This document shows, piece after piece, positions 1-6,608 of a stretch of 8,340 nucleotides of DNA. A program made the position numbers and the translations under genes. Origin of the DNA: SKLM01 sp964575455 (lineage in GTDB: Bacteria > Chloroflexota > Anaerolineae > B4-G1); NCBI GenBank assembly GCA_964575455.1, contig CAZNRX010000128.1, positions 1 to 8,340 on the forward strand. The letters run 5' to 3'. Position 1 is the stretch's first letter. Each line of letters starts with the position of its first letter. Below the pieces are notes generated by a model. The model worked only from the letters and a program-made list of their open reading frames with translations, made no database searches and was not told where the DNA came from.

Positions 1-124
1 GGCGGAGGCCTTGGTGTACTCCGACTCACGATCGAAACCGGTATCTCTGATGATCGGTAATGTCCCTGGACAATTGAGATAATTAGTGGCATACTATCGG
101 CTATCATATCACTGGAGGTGAAGG
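1..124. other. Left flank and leader of the transposase gene
   Basis: No coding sequence is supported here. The stretch runs into the transposase gene and becomes AT-richer from about position 70. A clear Shine-Dalgarno sequence GGAGGTG lies at 114-120. I looked for the left terminal inverted repeat of an insertion sequence but found no segment that is repeated in inverted form downstream of 1210, so the element's ends cannot be set. No convincing -35/-10 pair was found; TGGACA near 67 and TACTAT near 92 are the best fit but the spacing is too long. Confidence 0.4.
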
Positions 125-137
125 ATGAAGCCGATAG
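94..137 (+). promoter_or_regulatory. Inverted repeat framing the transposase ribosome binding site
   Basis: CTATCGGCT at 94-102 and AGCCGATAG at 129-137 are perfect 9-base inverted copies. In mRNA they could form a stem whose 26-base loop contains the Shine-Dalgarno sequence (114-120) and the ATG (125-127); the right arm lies in codons 2-5. Several insertion sequences are known to limit transposase synthesis with mRNA structure at the start site. A role here is inference; the repeat itself is directly visible. Confidence 0.5.
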
Positions 138-1210
138 CGTGCCTGATCATATTGTCGCTGATTTTCGCGTTTTGGTCAAGCGGGTCAGCTGATCTGGGAG
201 TCAGGGCGGGGCTGGAAGACGATACGGGCTGTTCTAGTCTGACCGTATTTGAACAACTTCAGAGAGACCCCGTATCGACGCCGCTCCGGTGGGCCTGGGA
301 TATGTGGGTGGAATTGGTTTTCCCATCTCGCCGACGCCGACGGCGCAAGGTGCGACGCAGGTGCAAGTACAAGCCGGGCAAGCTGGAACTGGTGCGGCGC
401 CAGTGTCGGCGTTGGTTTCGTCGTTGGCGGCGCCTATGGCGACAGTGGCAGGAGCTGGTAGTTGGTGCGGTTCAGATGAGAGCCATCGTGCCCGAACCCC
501 CCGCCGTATGTGTGGAGGAGACGCCGGTTGTTGGAAGCAATGTGGGCCCACAGGGGCTGTACACCTCAGCACCGCCATCCAAGGTTGTGGGAGAGGCCAA
601 CCCAACGACCAAGCGAGGGCCAGGGCGTCCACGCACCATTCCCACGGCTCACAAATGCTGTCCGAACGAAGGATGTCCGGCCTACGGTCGGTTCGGGGAT
701 GATCCTATGCACAACGTCGTCGGGCGGGGCACCTACACCACGATCCACGGGGAGGTGCGCCAGATGTACCAGTGCAACGTGTGTGAGAAGGCCTTTTCCG
801 AGACAGCTGGGACACCTTTGGTCTCCGTCACGACCAAGATCATCTATGGGAGCAAGGACGTGATCCAAGCCTTTCTGGAGCCGCTGGGCCAGAAGATCAA
901 CACTGCTTTCGTCGAGCGGGTCAACTTGACGATGCGTCACTTGGTCAGCCGCTTGCACTGCAAGACGCTTTGCTTCTCCAAGAAGCGGGAGTATCTGGTC
1001 TATCACCTGCACCTGGCTCTGGCCTACTATCATTTTGCCAGACACCATGCCAGCTTGCGGGTCGCGTTGCCAGAACCGCTCCCGACGCGCGGCAACGGCT
1101 CGCCCAAGAAATGGCAACAGCGTACACCCGCTATGGCCGCCGGCTTGACCGATCACCGCTGGTCTCTGAGAGAGTTGTTGATGTGCTCAGTGTCTGCGGC
1201 GCCGGGATAG
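125..1210 (+). CDS. Internally deleted zinc-ribbon DDE transposase (IS1-like), probably inactive
   Basis: This is a transposase remnant of 361 residues. Residues 1-120 hold a hydrophobic start (4-17) and an Arg-rich block (about 69-107, including RRRRRRK). GPGRPR at 165-170 is an AT-hook-like motif. A zinc ribbon follows, with C178/C179, C184, C217 and C220 (CCPNEGC and CNVC). FSETAGTPL at 224-232 normally leads into the helix-turn-helix and the two catalytic Asp residues of such proteins. Here it is joined almost directly to VTTKIIYGS (about 235-243), followed by the block with the third catalytic residue (E264 in FVERVNLT), CKTLCFSKKREYL and YYHF. From memory of the family roughly 150-180 residues are missing, without loss of frame. 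The start ATG has GGAGG six bases upstream. The protein could still bind DNA but should not catalyse transposition. The family assignment is firm as transposase and less firm as IS1-like. It ends with TAG, and no terminal repeats were found. Confidence 0.8.
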   Translation: MKPIACLIILSLIFAFWSSGSADLGVRAGLEDDTGCSSLTVFEQLQRDPVSTPLRWAWDMWVELVFPSRRRRRRKVRRRCKYKPGKLELVRRQCRRWFRRWRRLWRQWQELVVGAVQMRAIVPEPPAVCVEETPVVGSNVGPQGLYTSAPPSKVVGEANPTTKRGPGRPRTIPTAHKCCPNEGCPAYGRFGDDPMHNVVGRGTYTTIHGEVRQMYQCNVCEKAFSETAGTPLVSVTTKIIYGSKDVIQAFLEPLGQKINTAFVERVNLTMRHLVSRLHCKTLCFSKKREYLVYHLHLALAYYHFARHHASLRVALPEPLPTRGNGSPKKWQQRTPAMAAGLTDHRWSLRELLMCSVSAAPG

Positions 1211-1240
1211 ACACGGCTTAGCACCGCCCTATAGACTCAC

Positions 1241-1408
1241 GTGCTCAAGCGCTCAGGACTCGCTTCTCTCAAAGCGTGGGAGACAAAGGCGTTTCGGGCC
1301 AATTTGGACTATGCCTTGGATGCCCCACGGAGCGTCCAAATGCCCCTCTTGACATTTATCTCAACCGTTCTGGGGCACTACCTAAACTTGCACCATTCAA
1401 GAACGTAG
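1241..1408 (+). CDS. Short hypothetical reading frame (55 aa), doubtful
   Basis: A GTG-started frame of 55 codons ends in TAG at 1406-1408. The product (MLKRSGLASLKAWE..., then ALDAPRSVQMPLLTFI) has a plausible residue mix with a hydrophobic segment near residues 35-46, unlike the Arg/Pro-rich translations of the other frames. There is no good Shine-Dalgarno sequence and I do not recognise a family. It lies between the transposase remnant and the chain of tiny frames that starts at 1425. It may be a fragment of a decayed gene. A competing frame from GTG 1276 to 1647 covers the same DNA but its translation looks less protein-like. Confidence 0.2.
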   Translation: MLKRSGLASLKAWETKAFRANLDYALDAPRSVQMPLLTFISTVLGHYLNLHHSRT

Positions 1409-1424
1409 TGCTCACAACACTGAA

Positions 1425-1553
1425 ATGTTACGTCAACTCTTTCCCGCTTTTGCAACTCGCCGAAGTGCGTCAAAATGGGCGCTGGACGCAAGCACGAGGA
1501 AGGGACGTCACCAGACCGATCTGCTACAGGTGCTCAAGAAGGAGAGCACCTGA
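1425..1553 (+). CDS. Tiny basic reading frame (42 aa), possibly the C-terminal remnant of a gene
   Basis: The frame reads MLRQLFPAFATRRSASKW..., then GRHQTDLLQVLKKEST, and stops at TGA 1551-1553. It is open upstream to a TAA at 1383-1385, and ATG 1425 has no Shine-Dalgarno sequence, so it may be the tail of a gene whose front is lost. The stop overlaps the next start in the arrangement TGATG (1551-1555), typical of translationally coupled genes. The product is basic, with no recognised domain. Support comes from the protein-like composition and the overlap only. Confidence 0.3.
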   Translation: MLRQLFPAFATRRSASKWALDASTRKGRHQTDLLQVLKKEST

Positions 1554-1717
1554 TGGCGCGACAACGCGCTACGCAGATGACCTAGATGACGCAGAGACGT
1601 CCGACATCTTTCATCGTGACCTCTCAAGGCGCCGAACGCTTCCATGAGCAGGTCCGATTGCGTGCTATGAGCGGTTGGCAAGACGCTGGAGGTCTTTGGT
1701 TGCTGAAGGGGAGATGA
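1553..1717 (+). pseudogene. Small gene interrupted by an in-frame TAG (54 codons)
   Basis: ATG 1553 has an excellent ribosome binding site, AAGGAG at 1539-1544 with an 8-base spacer. The frame encodes MARQRATQMT, meets TAG at 1583-1585, then continues at once with ATG 1586 as MTQRRPTSFIVTSQGAERF... and LRAMSGWQDAGGLWLLKGR to TGA 1715-1717. The second part alone is 43 residues. It overlaps the zinc-ribbon start by four bases (ATGA, 1714-1717). Either an amber mutation broke the gene, or translation restarts at 1586, which has no binding site of its own. Recoding of TAG is unlikely: TAG is also the ordinary stop of the transposase and of the decarboxylase-family gene in this window. The function is unknown. 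Confidence 0.4.
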
Positions 1718-1920
1718 CCGAGGCTTGCTGCGACTGCTGGAGCAAACCGCCCTGGCCGGCCATGATGCGGCTGCACGGCGGCGCGCCCAACCGCTACTAC
1801 CTCTGCCGCCGCTGCGGGGCCGTGCGCGAGGGGGTCTTACACGTCGGCGTGCGAGGCACCTGGTGGTGGGGCGAACGATCCGTGCGTTGCCTCCCTAGGG
1901 GGGGCAACGCACGGACCTGA
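1714..1920 (+). CDS. Small CxxC zinc-ribbon protein (68 aa), hypothetical
   Basis: ATG 1714 overlaps the preceding TGA (ATGA), suggesting translational coupling; AAGGGGAG lies directly against the start. A TTG start at 1675 would add 13 residues. The product has two Cys pairs, CCDC at residues 5-8 and CRRC near residues 31-34 (YYLCRRCGAVRE), spaced as in a small zinc ribbon, and a segment WSKPPWPAMMRLHGGAPNRY between them. The C-terminal third, from about residue 39, is Gly/Trp/Arg-rich, looks unlike the front part, and is encoded partly by a strong hairpin, so the original C-terminus may have been replaced by an inserted repeat or a frameshift. Zinc binding is a prediction from the Cys spacing. 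I cannot name a function. Confidence 0.5.
   Translation: MTEACCDCWSKPPWPAMMRLHGGAPNRYYLCRRCGAVREGVLHVGVRGTWWWGERSVRCLPRGGNART
1876..1918. terminator. Long GC-rich hairpin between converging genes, candidate bidirectional terminator or repeat element
   Basis: TCCGTGCGTTGCC at 1879-1891 and GGCAACGCACGGA at 1903-1915 are perfect inverted copies (13 bp). With a T-G wobble and CCC/GGG the stem extends to about 17 pairs around a three-base TAG loop. It lies inside the last codons of the rightward zinc-ribbon frame and 21 bases past the stop of the leftward methyltransferase gene, so it could end both transcription units. Neither side has a T run, so a classical intrinsic terminator is not proven. 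The symmetry also fits a small palindromic repeat element. Confidence 0.5.
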
Positions 1921-1935
1921 CGGGCCTTCAGCCGG

Positions 1936-3405
1936 TTATGAGCGGCTTGTTGCTGACGCGTCGCCCGCGGCTGCCCGTTGGACGATGGCGCACACTTCAC
2001 GTGCCGCGTCCTCTGGCAGGGGCGTTGGCTTGTGCTTCGCCAGGATCTCCTCGACGCGCTCCACGGCGCGTTCGCCCAGGCTCCTGCTGCCCTGCGCTTG
2101 CCACGCCCCATAGTCGGCCCGCTCGAAGAGATCGGGATACCAGAGCTCTCGGAAATGGGCCATGGTGTGGTCGGTCTCAACGTAGTGGCCCTCCGGCCCT
2201 TGCTCGTGGATCAGATTGAGCGCCAGCGTCTCCTCGTTGATCTCCAGGGGGCGGATGAGGTGCTTGAGCCAACCCACGATTTCGTCGCAGATGGCCAGCT
2301 GAGCCAAGGAGCCGCAGAGCCCCGATTCGAGGTATCCCAGATCGTGGATCAAGTTGGCGCCGTTGAGCGTCTCGACCATCAGGGTTAACGCGGCCTCCGC
2401 CGCGGCCTGTTGATCCACCAGCTTTGCCTCGCTCACCCCACCCAGGCCGAAGATCGGCAGGCCGTAGTGGTGCCCCATGGCGTGGGTGACCCCCTTGGCG
2501 TTCGGGGAGCAGTACGGGTTGACCATCGTCTTCATATCCAACATGGTGAGACCACATCCGGGCACCACGAAGGGCGCCCCGGGACGCTTGAGCTGGGAGA
2601 GCACCAGGCCAGTGAGCACCCCGGCGTTCAGTGCGGCCATGTTGCCTGCCATGGTCGCAGGCGCTGTCATCCCGGCGATCACGATGGGGATGTAGAGAGC
2701 GGGCAAGCCCTTGCCGGCCAGGAAGAGCAGCTTCTCCAGCGCCTCTTCGTTGTGCCGCATGGCCGTGGTGACGTTGATGTAGCAGGCGCAGAAGGGCTTC
2801 GCCGCCAACGCATCACTGCCCCCAGCCACGGCCTCGGCCATCTCCACGACGCGCACACAGTTGGCGAAGTCATTGGTGACGAAGATGATCGGCTTTGTGG
2901 TGTGATTCAGCATCACCTCCATCTGGTGGAGGTCGCTCACACCGGGGTCGATGTCCGATGGCAGGAACATAGACATGACGAAGTCCACGTGGTCAAGCCC
3001 GTCGCAGACCACGGCTCCGTCCTGCACGTCCTGCAGTGTCGCCTTTCGGTGCTCGCCCGTGCGATGGTCGATGACGTTGAGGCAGTCGGAGCCCGGCCCG
3101 TAGTAACAGCGGTCGCCCTCCAGCTGCATGGCGCGTTGTCCCAAGCGGTCGTACATCGTGATGCCCTTTGGGGCCGTGGAGAGCGCCTGCTCGACCAGGT
3201 CGGCGGGCACGTACACGCGATCACCCTCCTCCACCGAGGCCCCGGCGTTGAACAGGAGATCGACGGCCTCGGGATGATGGAGCCTCACGCCGGTCCGGCG
3301 GAGGATCTCCAGGCTGGCTTCGTGGAGTTTCTCGCATGCCTGACTGGAGAGATGTCGGAAGAGAACACGATCAACGGAACGTCGACTGGGGTGCACGTCG
3401 GTCAT
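1936..3405 (-). CDS. MttB-family (trimethylamine methyltransferase family) protein without pyrrolysine
   Basis: The product of 489 residues matches the MttB family along its whole length. Landmarks are SDLHQMEVMLNHTTKPI (157-173), PIVIAGMTAPATMAGN (240-255), GLGGVSEAK (320-328), NGANLIHDLGYLESG (348-362) and the C-terminal DHTMAHFRELWYPDLFER (412-429). MttB of methanogens carries pyrrolysine at an in-frame amber codon; this gene has none. It therefore belongs with the non-pyrrolysine members, of which characterised examples demethylate glycine betaine, proline betaine, carnitine or gamma-butyrobetaine and pass the methyl group to a corrinoid protein. The substrate here is unknown. The start ATG has AAGGAGA 12 bases upstream (3418-3424). 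The gene is last in the leftward operon, 70 bases after the solute receptor, and the stop is TAA. No corrinoid protein or corrinoid-reactivating gene is visible, so its methyl acceptor must be encoded elsewhere or the reaction differs. Confidence 0.88.
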   Translation of the reverse strand: MTDVHPSRRSVDRVLFRHLSSQACEKLHEASLEILRRTGVRLHHPEAVDLLFNAGASVEEGDRVYVPADLVEQALSTAPKGITMYDRLGQRAMQLEGDRCYYGPGSDCLNVIDHRTGEHRKATLQDVQDGAVVCDGLDHVDFVMSMFLPSDIDPGVSDLHQMEVMLNHTTKPIIFVTNDFANCVRVVEMAEAVAGGSDALAAKPFCACYINVTTAMRHNEEALEKLLFLAGKGLPALYIPIVIAGMTAPATMAGNMAALNAGVLTGLVLSQLKRPGAPFVVPGCGLTMLDMKTMVNPYCSPNAKGVTHAMGHHYGLPIFGLGGVSEAKLVDQQAAAEAALTLMVETLNGANLIHDLGYLESGLCGSLAQLAICDEIVGWLKHLIRPLEINEETLALNLIHEQGPEGHYVETDHTMAHFRELWYPDLFERADYGAWQAQGSRSLGERAVERVEEILAKHKPTPLPEDAAREVCAIVQRAAAGDASATSRS

Positions 3406-3475
3406 ATCTGATAGTTGTCTCCTTCGAGTGCACGTCGTGCAGCCGCGTCAGCTGGCTGCTCCTTGCGGGCTGCGC

Positions 3476-5197
3476 TTATGCTTCCTTCCAGGCTTCGTTC
3501 ATCAGCAGGTAGAGGGTGGGATGCGCCGAGACATTCTTGATGTTGTCTCGACAGACCTGCCACACGTTTCTCCAGAACGGTATGCCGATAGAGCCGCGCT
3601 CCCACTGGATCTGCTCCAGATCGCAGAAGATCTCGCGGCGCTTCTCGACATCAAGGGTGCTGTTGGCCTTGCTCAACAGGCTGGAGAACTCGTCGTCCAC
3701 CCAGCGGGTCTCGTTCCAGGAGGCGGGATTGCCCTCCTCGTCGGCGACGTAGGCCAGGTTGAGCACCATGGTCCCCAGCGGGCGGTGCGTCCAGGGCGTG
3801 ATACCCAGGCCGACCTCGGTCCACTGTTCCCAGTACTGACTGTTCGGCATGGTGTTGATCATGATGTTGAAGCCGCCGGCTTTGGCGTCCTCTTTCAGGA
3901 TCTCGGCGTACGAGACCACGTCCGGCCAACCGCTGCCGACCGCGATCTCCACGTCGAGCCCGTCGGGATAGCCAGCGTCGGCCAACAGCTGCTTAGCCTT
4001 TTCCGGATTGTACGCTGGGATGGGTTTGTCGCAGTATTCGGGGTGGCCGGGGTAGATGTGGAAATCCTGACCTGCCTCACCCTCGCCGAAGTAGGCCAGG
4101 TTCAAGATCTTCTCGTGGTTCTGGCAGAGCTTGAGCGCCATACGGACGTCGTTGTCGGTCCAGGGGTCCAGGTCGACGCGCATGCGAAGCACACGGGTCT
4201 GGCCCGTGGTGATGCCCTCCTGAACGATGCCCTCGGCCCCCTCCAGCGCCTGATAGACGTCGGCGCCGCCCTGGTCTCCGAGCTCGAACATGTCAACGTC
4301 TCCGGAGCGGATTGCTCCGATCCAGGCCGCCATATCGGAGCCCAAGTCGATGAATTCCAATTCGTCAAGGTAGGGCAGGGGCTTGCCGTCGACGCCCATC
4401 TGCCAGTAATCATCCCGGCGTTTCAGGAGGACTCGCTCGCCCTCGCTATAGGTGTCCAAGGTGTACGGCCCGGTCCCGTGAGGATTCTTGATGAAATCGC
4501 CCTCGAAGGTGCGGTGATTCAGGACCAGAGCCGGATAGTGGAAGAGATGCTCGGGCACGGCGATCTCGGGTCGATCCAGGTGCAGCTTGACGGTATAGTC
4601 ATCCACCTTCTCGATGTTCTCGGGGCTGAGGTAGCCTCCCACCAGGCCGAGCATGGAGGAGCCGATGTCCTCGTTCAGCCATTCGTTCATGGTGAAGACC
4701 ACGTCTTCCGATACGAACTCATCGCCATTGTTGAACGTGATGCCCTGTCGGAGATTGAGCGTCCAGGTCTCCAGATCATCGCTGACCTTCCAGTTCTCGA
4801 GCAGGAGCGGGTGGGTGACGTTGTCGGAGTCGGTGACGGTCAGGTACTCGGCCACCTGGCGCAGCTGGTTAGCCGGCGACGCCCAGGAGAACTGAGCGGG
4901 GTGGGTCACCTTGTGGACCTGAGATGCCATGCTGATTCGCCCTCCGCGAACGGGCCCGCTGGGCTCGGCCTCCGTGGGGGTAGCAGGCTCAGCAGTGGCC
5001 GGGGCCTCAGTGGCTTCTGGCGTCGGCTCTGGGGCGCATGATGTAATGAAGCTGCTCGCGGCGGCCGCCGACACGCCGAGAAGCGTCGCGTTGCGCAGGA
5101 ACTCGCGGCGGCTGATTCGGCCGGCCTGATAGAGGTGCTTCAACTCGGGAACGTAGGGGTGCTGATTCTTCTTGGTACGATCTTCGTTACGCCGCAT
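3476..5197 (-). CDS. ABC transporter solute-binding lipoprotein, family 5 (peptide/opine/nickel type), Tat-exported
   Basis: The product has 573 residues, the usual size for extracytoplasmic solute-binding protein family 5. The N-terminus has a 28-residue cytoplasmic lead (HPYVPELKHLYQAGRI), a twin-arginine motif SRREFL at 29-34, a hydrophobic stretch (38-51) and a lipobox ending in C54 (ITSC), so it should be exported folded by Tat and lipid-anchored. A Pro/Glu/Ala/Thr linker spans about 55-80. The family core follows: PLLLENWKVSDDLETWT (130-146), LRQGITFNNGDEF (149-161), then HGTGPY, RRDDYW and the YNPEKAKQLLADAGYPDG block. The start ATG has AAAGGAGG (5206-5213) with an 8-base spacer, the strongest binding site in the operon, which fits a need for many copies of receptor. 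Partner permeases and ATPases are absent from the window. Family 5 members bind peptides, opines, sugars and other solutes; the enzyme neighbours suggest a methylated amine or amino-acid derivative, but that is inference. Confidence 0.92.
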   Translation of the reverse strand: MRRNEDRTKKNQHPYVPELKHLYQAGRISRREFLRNATLLGVSAAAASSFITSCAPEPTPEATEAPATAEPATPTEAEPSGPVRGGRISMASQVHKVTHPAQFSWASPANQLRQVAEYLTVTDSDNVTHPLLLENWKVSDDLETWTLNLRQGITFNNGDEFVSEDVVFTMNEWLNEDIGSSMLGLVGGYLSPENIEKVDDYTVKLHLDRPEIAVPEHLFHYPALVLNHRTFEGDFIKNPHGTGPYTLDTYSEGERVLLKRRDDYWQMGVDGKPLPYLDELEFIDLGSDMAAWIGAIRSGDVDMFELGDQGGADVYQALEGAEGIVQEGITTGQTRVLRMRVDLDPWTDNDVRMALKLCQNHEKILNLAYFGEGEAGQDFHIYPGHPEYCDKPIPAYNPEKAKQLLADAGYPDGLDVEIAVGSGWPDVVSYAEILKEDAKAGGFNIMINTMPNSQYWEQWTEVGLGITPWTHRPLGTMVLNLAYVADEEGNPASWNETRWVDDEFSSLLSKANSTLDVEKRREIFCDLEQIQWERGSIGIPFWRNVWQVCRDNIKNVSAHPTLYLLMNEAWKEA

Positions 5198-5242
5198 CTG
5201 TTTGGCCTCCTTTAGGTCTGTTGACGGTGTTCAGTATGGCTC

Positions 5243-5334
5243 CCTCGCGCCAGCACGAGGACGACGGCGCACCGGGAGCTGAGAGGGCTTTGATTCAGCC
5301 CTGGAATCCTAACGTCCGCCCGAACGATCGGGCG
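5243..5334 (-). promoter_or_regulatory. Three hairpins in the gap before the solute-receptor gene
   Basis: The 140-base gap between the aminotransferase stop and the receptor start holds three inverted repeats. CGCCCGA/TCGGGCG (5317-5334, 7 bp, 4-base loop) starts three bases after the aminotransferase stop. AGGGCT/AGCCCT (5284-5302, 6 bp) and CCTCG/CGAGG (5243-5260, 5 bp) follow. None has a T run on the transcribed strand, so full termination is unlikely. They could protect or process the downstream mRNA so that receptor mRNA accumulates above that of the enzymes, a pattern known for solute-binding genes in transporter operons. The hairpins are seen; the role is inferred. No clear promoter was found in this gap. 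Confidence 0.5.
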
Positions 5335-5337
5335 CCG

Positions 5338-6543
5338 TCACCGTTCGAGCATGATCCCTCCTGATGTGTTTGCGCAGAGTTCCGTGAGGCGCTCCTCCAG
5401 GCGCTGGATGCCAAGCTCTACCTGTTCGCGGCCTGCGCAGACCGAGAGCCGCAGGTGGCCGGCCCCCGCGGGCCCGAACTCGGTGCCTGGGAGGGTGATG
5501 ACGCCGGCCTCTCGAATCAGATCAAGGGATAGCTCCAAAGAGGTCATGCCCGAGAAGCTGACGTTCGGGAAGAGGTAGAGCCCGCAATCTGGTCGGACGC
5601 AGCTGACGCCGGGCAGGTGGGTCACGCTGTTGTAGAGCAGCTCAAGACAGCTATGGAACTCGGCGTAGACGGGCTCCACCTGACTTCTGGGGCAGTCGAA
5701 GGCAGCCAGGGCCGCTATCTGACCGAGATACGAGGGGCATAGGACGACGACGTAACTGAGCTGCTTGACGTGGTCGATGATTGGGGCCGGGCCTGCCACG
5801 TAGCCGGTGCGCAGCCCCATCATGAAGTGCGACTTCGAGAAACCGTTGAAGACGAAAGTCCGTTCTCTCATGCCGGGGAGGGCGGCGATGCTCGTCAGTC
5901 GCTCGGGATGGAAGTCCCGGTAGACCTCGTCGACGAGAACGTAGAGATCGTGACGTCGCGCCAGATCGGCGACCACCTCCAGGGTCGGCCGGGTCCACGT
6001 CACGCCGAGCGGATTGTTGGGGTTCGAGAAGAGGATCGCTCGCGTCCGTGGTGTGATAGCCTGATCCAGACGATCGGGGTCGGGTGTGAAGCCGTCCTCC
6101 TCTTCGAGCGGGACGAGAACGGGGCGTCCACCGCTCGCCACCGGATCGAGGTCGTAGTTAGCATAGTGAGGGCTGGGGATGAGGACCTCGTCCCCGCGAC
6201 GGAGGATCGTGCGCAGCACCAGGTACAACGCCTGCTGGACGCCCTGCGTCACCAGGATCTCGCTGTCGGGGTCGACGGTGATGGCGCACGTCTCTTGAAG
6301 ATACTCGGCGATTCTCGATCTAAGTTGCGGGATACCATAGTAATCGGTGTAGGGGGCGTAACCAGATTCGACCGCTTCCTTCAGACGTGCCTGGACGTAC
6401 GGCGGCATGGAGACATCGGGGTTGCCGGAGGATAGGTCCGCCAGATCCGTCCGATCACGCGTCGCATCGAGAATCTTCTTCCGGTCGGCGTACGGGATGC
6501 TCTCTACATCAGGGTTGATCTGAAGTTGGTCGGTCACGTCCAT
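5338..6543 (-). CDS. PLP-dependent aminotransferase, class I/II (fold type I)
   Basis: The product of 401 residues has all the landmarks of class I/II aminotransferases. They are YTDYYGIPQLRSRIA (65-79), GVQQAL (101-106) for the phosphate site, NPNNPLG (174-180, with N177), D205 and Y208 in VDEVY, the Schiff-base lysine K237 in GFSKSH, R245 in GLRTGY, and the carboxylate-binding R365 in GHLRLS. It should transfer an amino group between an amino acid and a 2-oxo acid; substrate preference cannot be read from the sequence. On the start, GAGGAG (6544-6549) lies directly against ATG 6543, while a GTG two codons later (6537) has the ideal 6-base spacer, so the true product may be two residues shorter. 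The gene is second in the operon, 65 bases after the decarboxylase-family gene. A role in processing the compound captured by the receptor, or its demethylated product, is inference. Confidence 0.92.
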   Translation of the reverse strand: MDVTDQLQINPDVESIPYADRKKILDATRDRTDLADLSSGNPDVSMPPYVQARLKEAVESGYAPYTDYYGIPQLRSRIAEYLQETCAITVDPDSEILVTQGVQQALYLVLRTILRRGDEVLIPSPHYANYDLDPVASGGRPVLVPLEEEDGFTPDPDRLDQAITPRTRAILFSNPNNPLGVTWTRPTLEVVADLARRHDLYVLVDEVYRDFHPERLTSIAALPGMRERTFVFNGFSKSHFMMGLRTGYVAGPAPIIDHVKQLSYVVVLCPSYLGQIAALAAFDCPRSQVEPVYAEFHSCLELLYNSVTHLPGVSCVRPDCGLYLFPNVSFSGMTSLELSLDLIREAGVITLPGTEFGPAGAGHLRLSVCAGREQVELGIQRLEERLTELCANTSGGIMLER

Positions 6544-6608
6544 CTCCTCGTAGTGTGTTGGTCTTGGGCAGGGTTGGAAAGGCGTGCCATGGTCCGGAGA
6601 CCCGGTCT

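Noticed and set aside
566..1156. Minus-strand frame of 196 codons opposite the transposase
   Set aside because: There are no recognisable motifs, and the plus strand carries zinc-ribbon and transposase motifs with a good ribosome binding site.
1583..1585. In-frame TAG as a pyrrolysine codon
   Set aside because: A pyrrolysine idea is tempting with an MttB homologue nearby, but that homologue has no amber codon, TAG ends two other genes here, and no pyl genes are visible. Mutation or restart is simpler.
1276..1647. GTG-started frame of 123 codons
   Set aside because: There is no ribosome binding site, and the translation is Arg-rich and low in protein character. It competes with the chain of short frames that have linked starts and stops.
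2410..3411. Open frame of 333 codons on the plus strand opposite the methyltransferase
   Set aside because: The His/Val/Gly-rich translation shows no motifs, and the minus strand encodes a clear MttB-family protein.
3428..5041. Long open frame (537 codons) on the plus strand
   Set aside because: It lies fully opposite the solute-receptor gene, which has signal peptide, family motifs and a ribosome binding site. The plus-strand translation is Val/Gly/Asp/His-rich with no domain, as expected from the complement of GC-rich coding DNA.
5770..6435. Open frame of 221 codons opposite the aminotransferase
   Set aside because: It is an antisense shadow of a gene whose full set of PLP motifs is on the minus strand.
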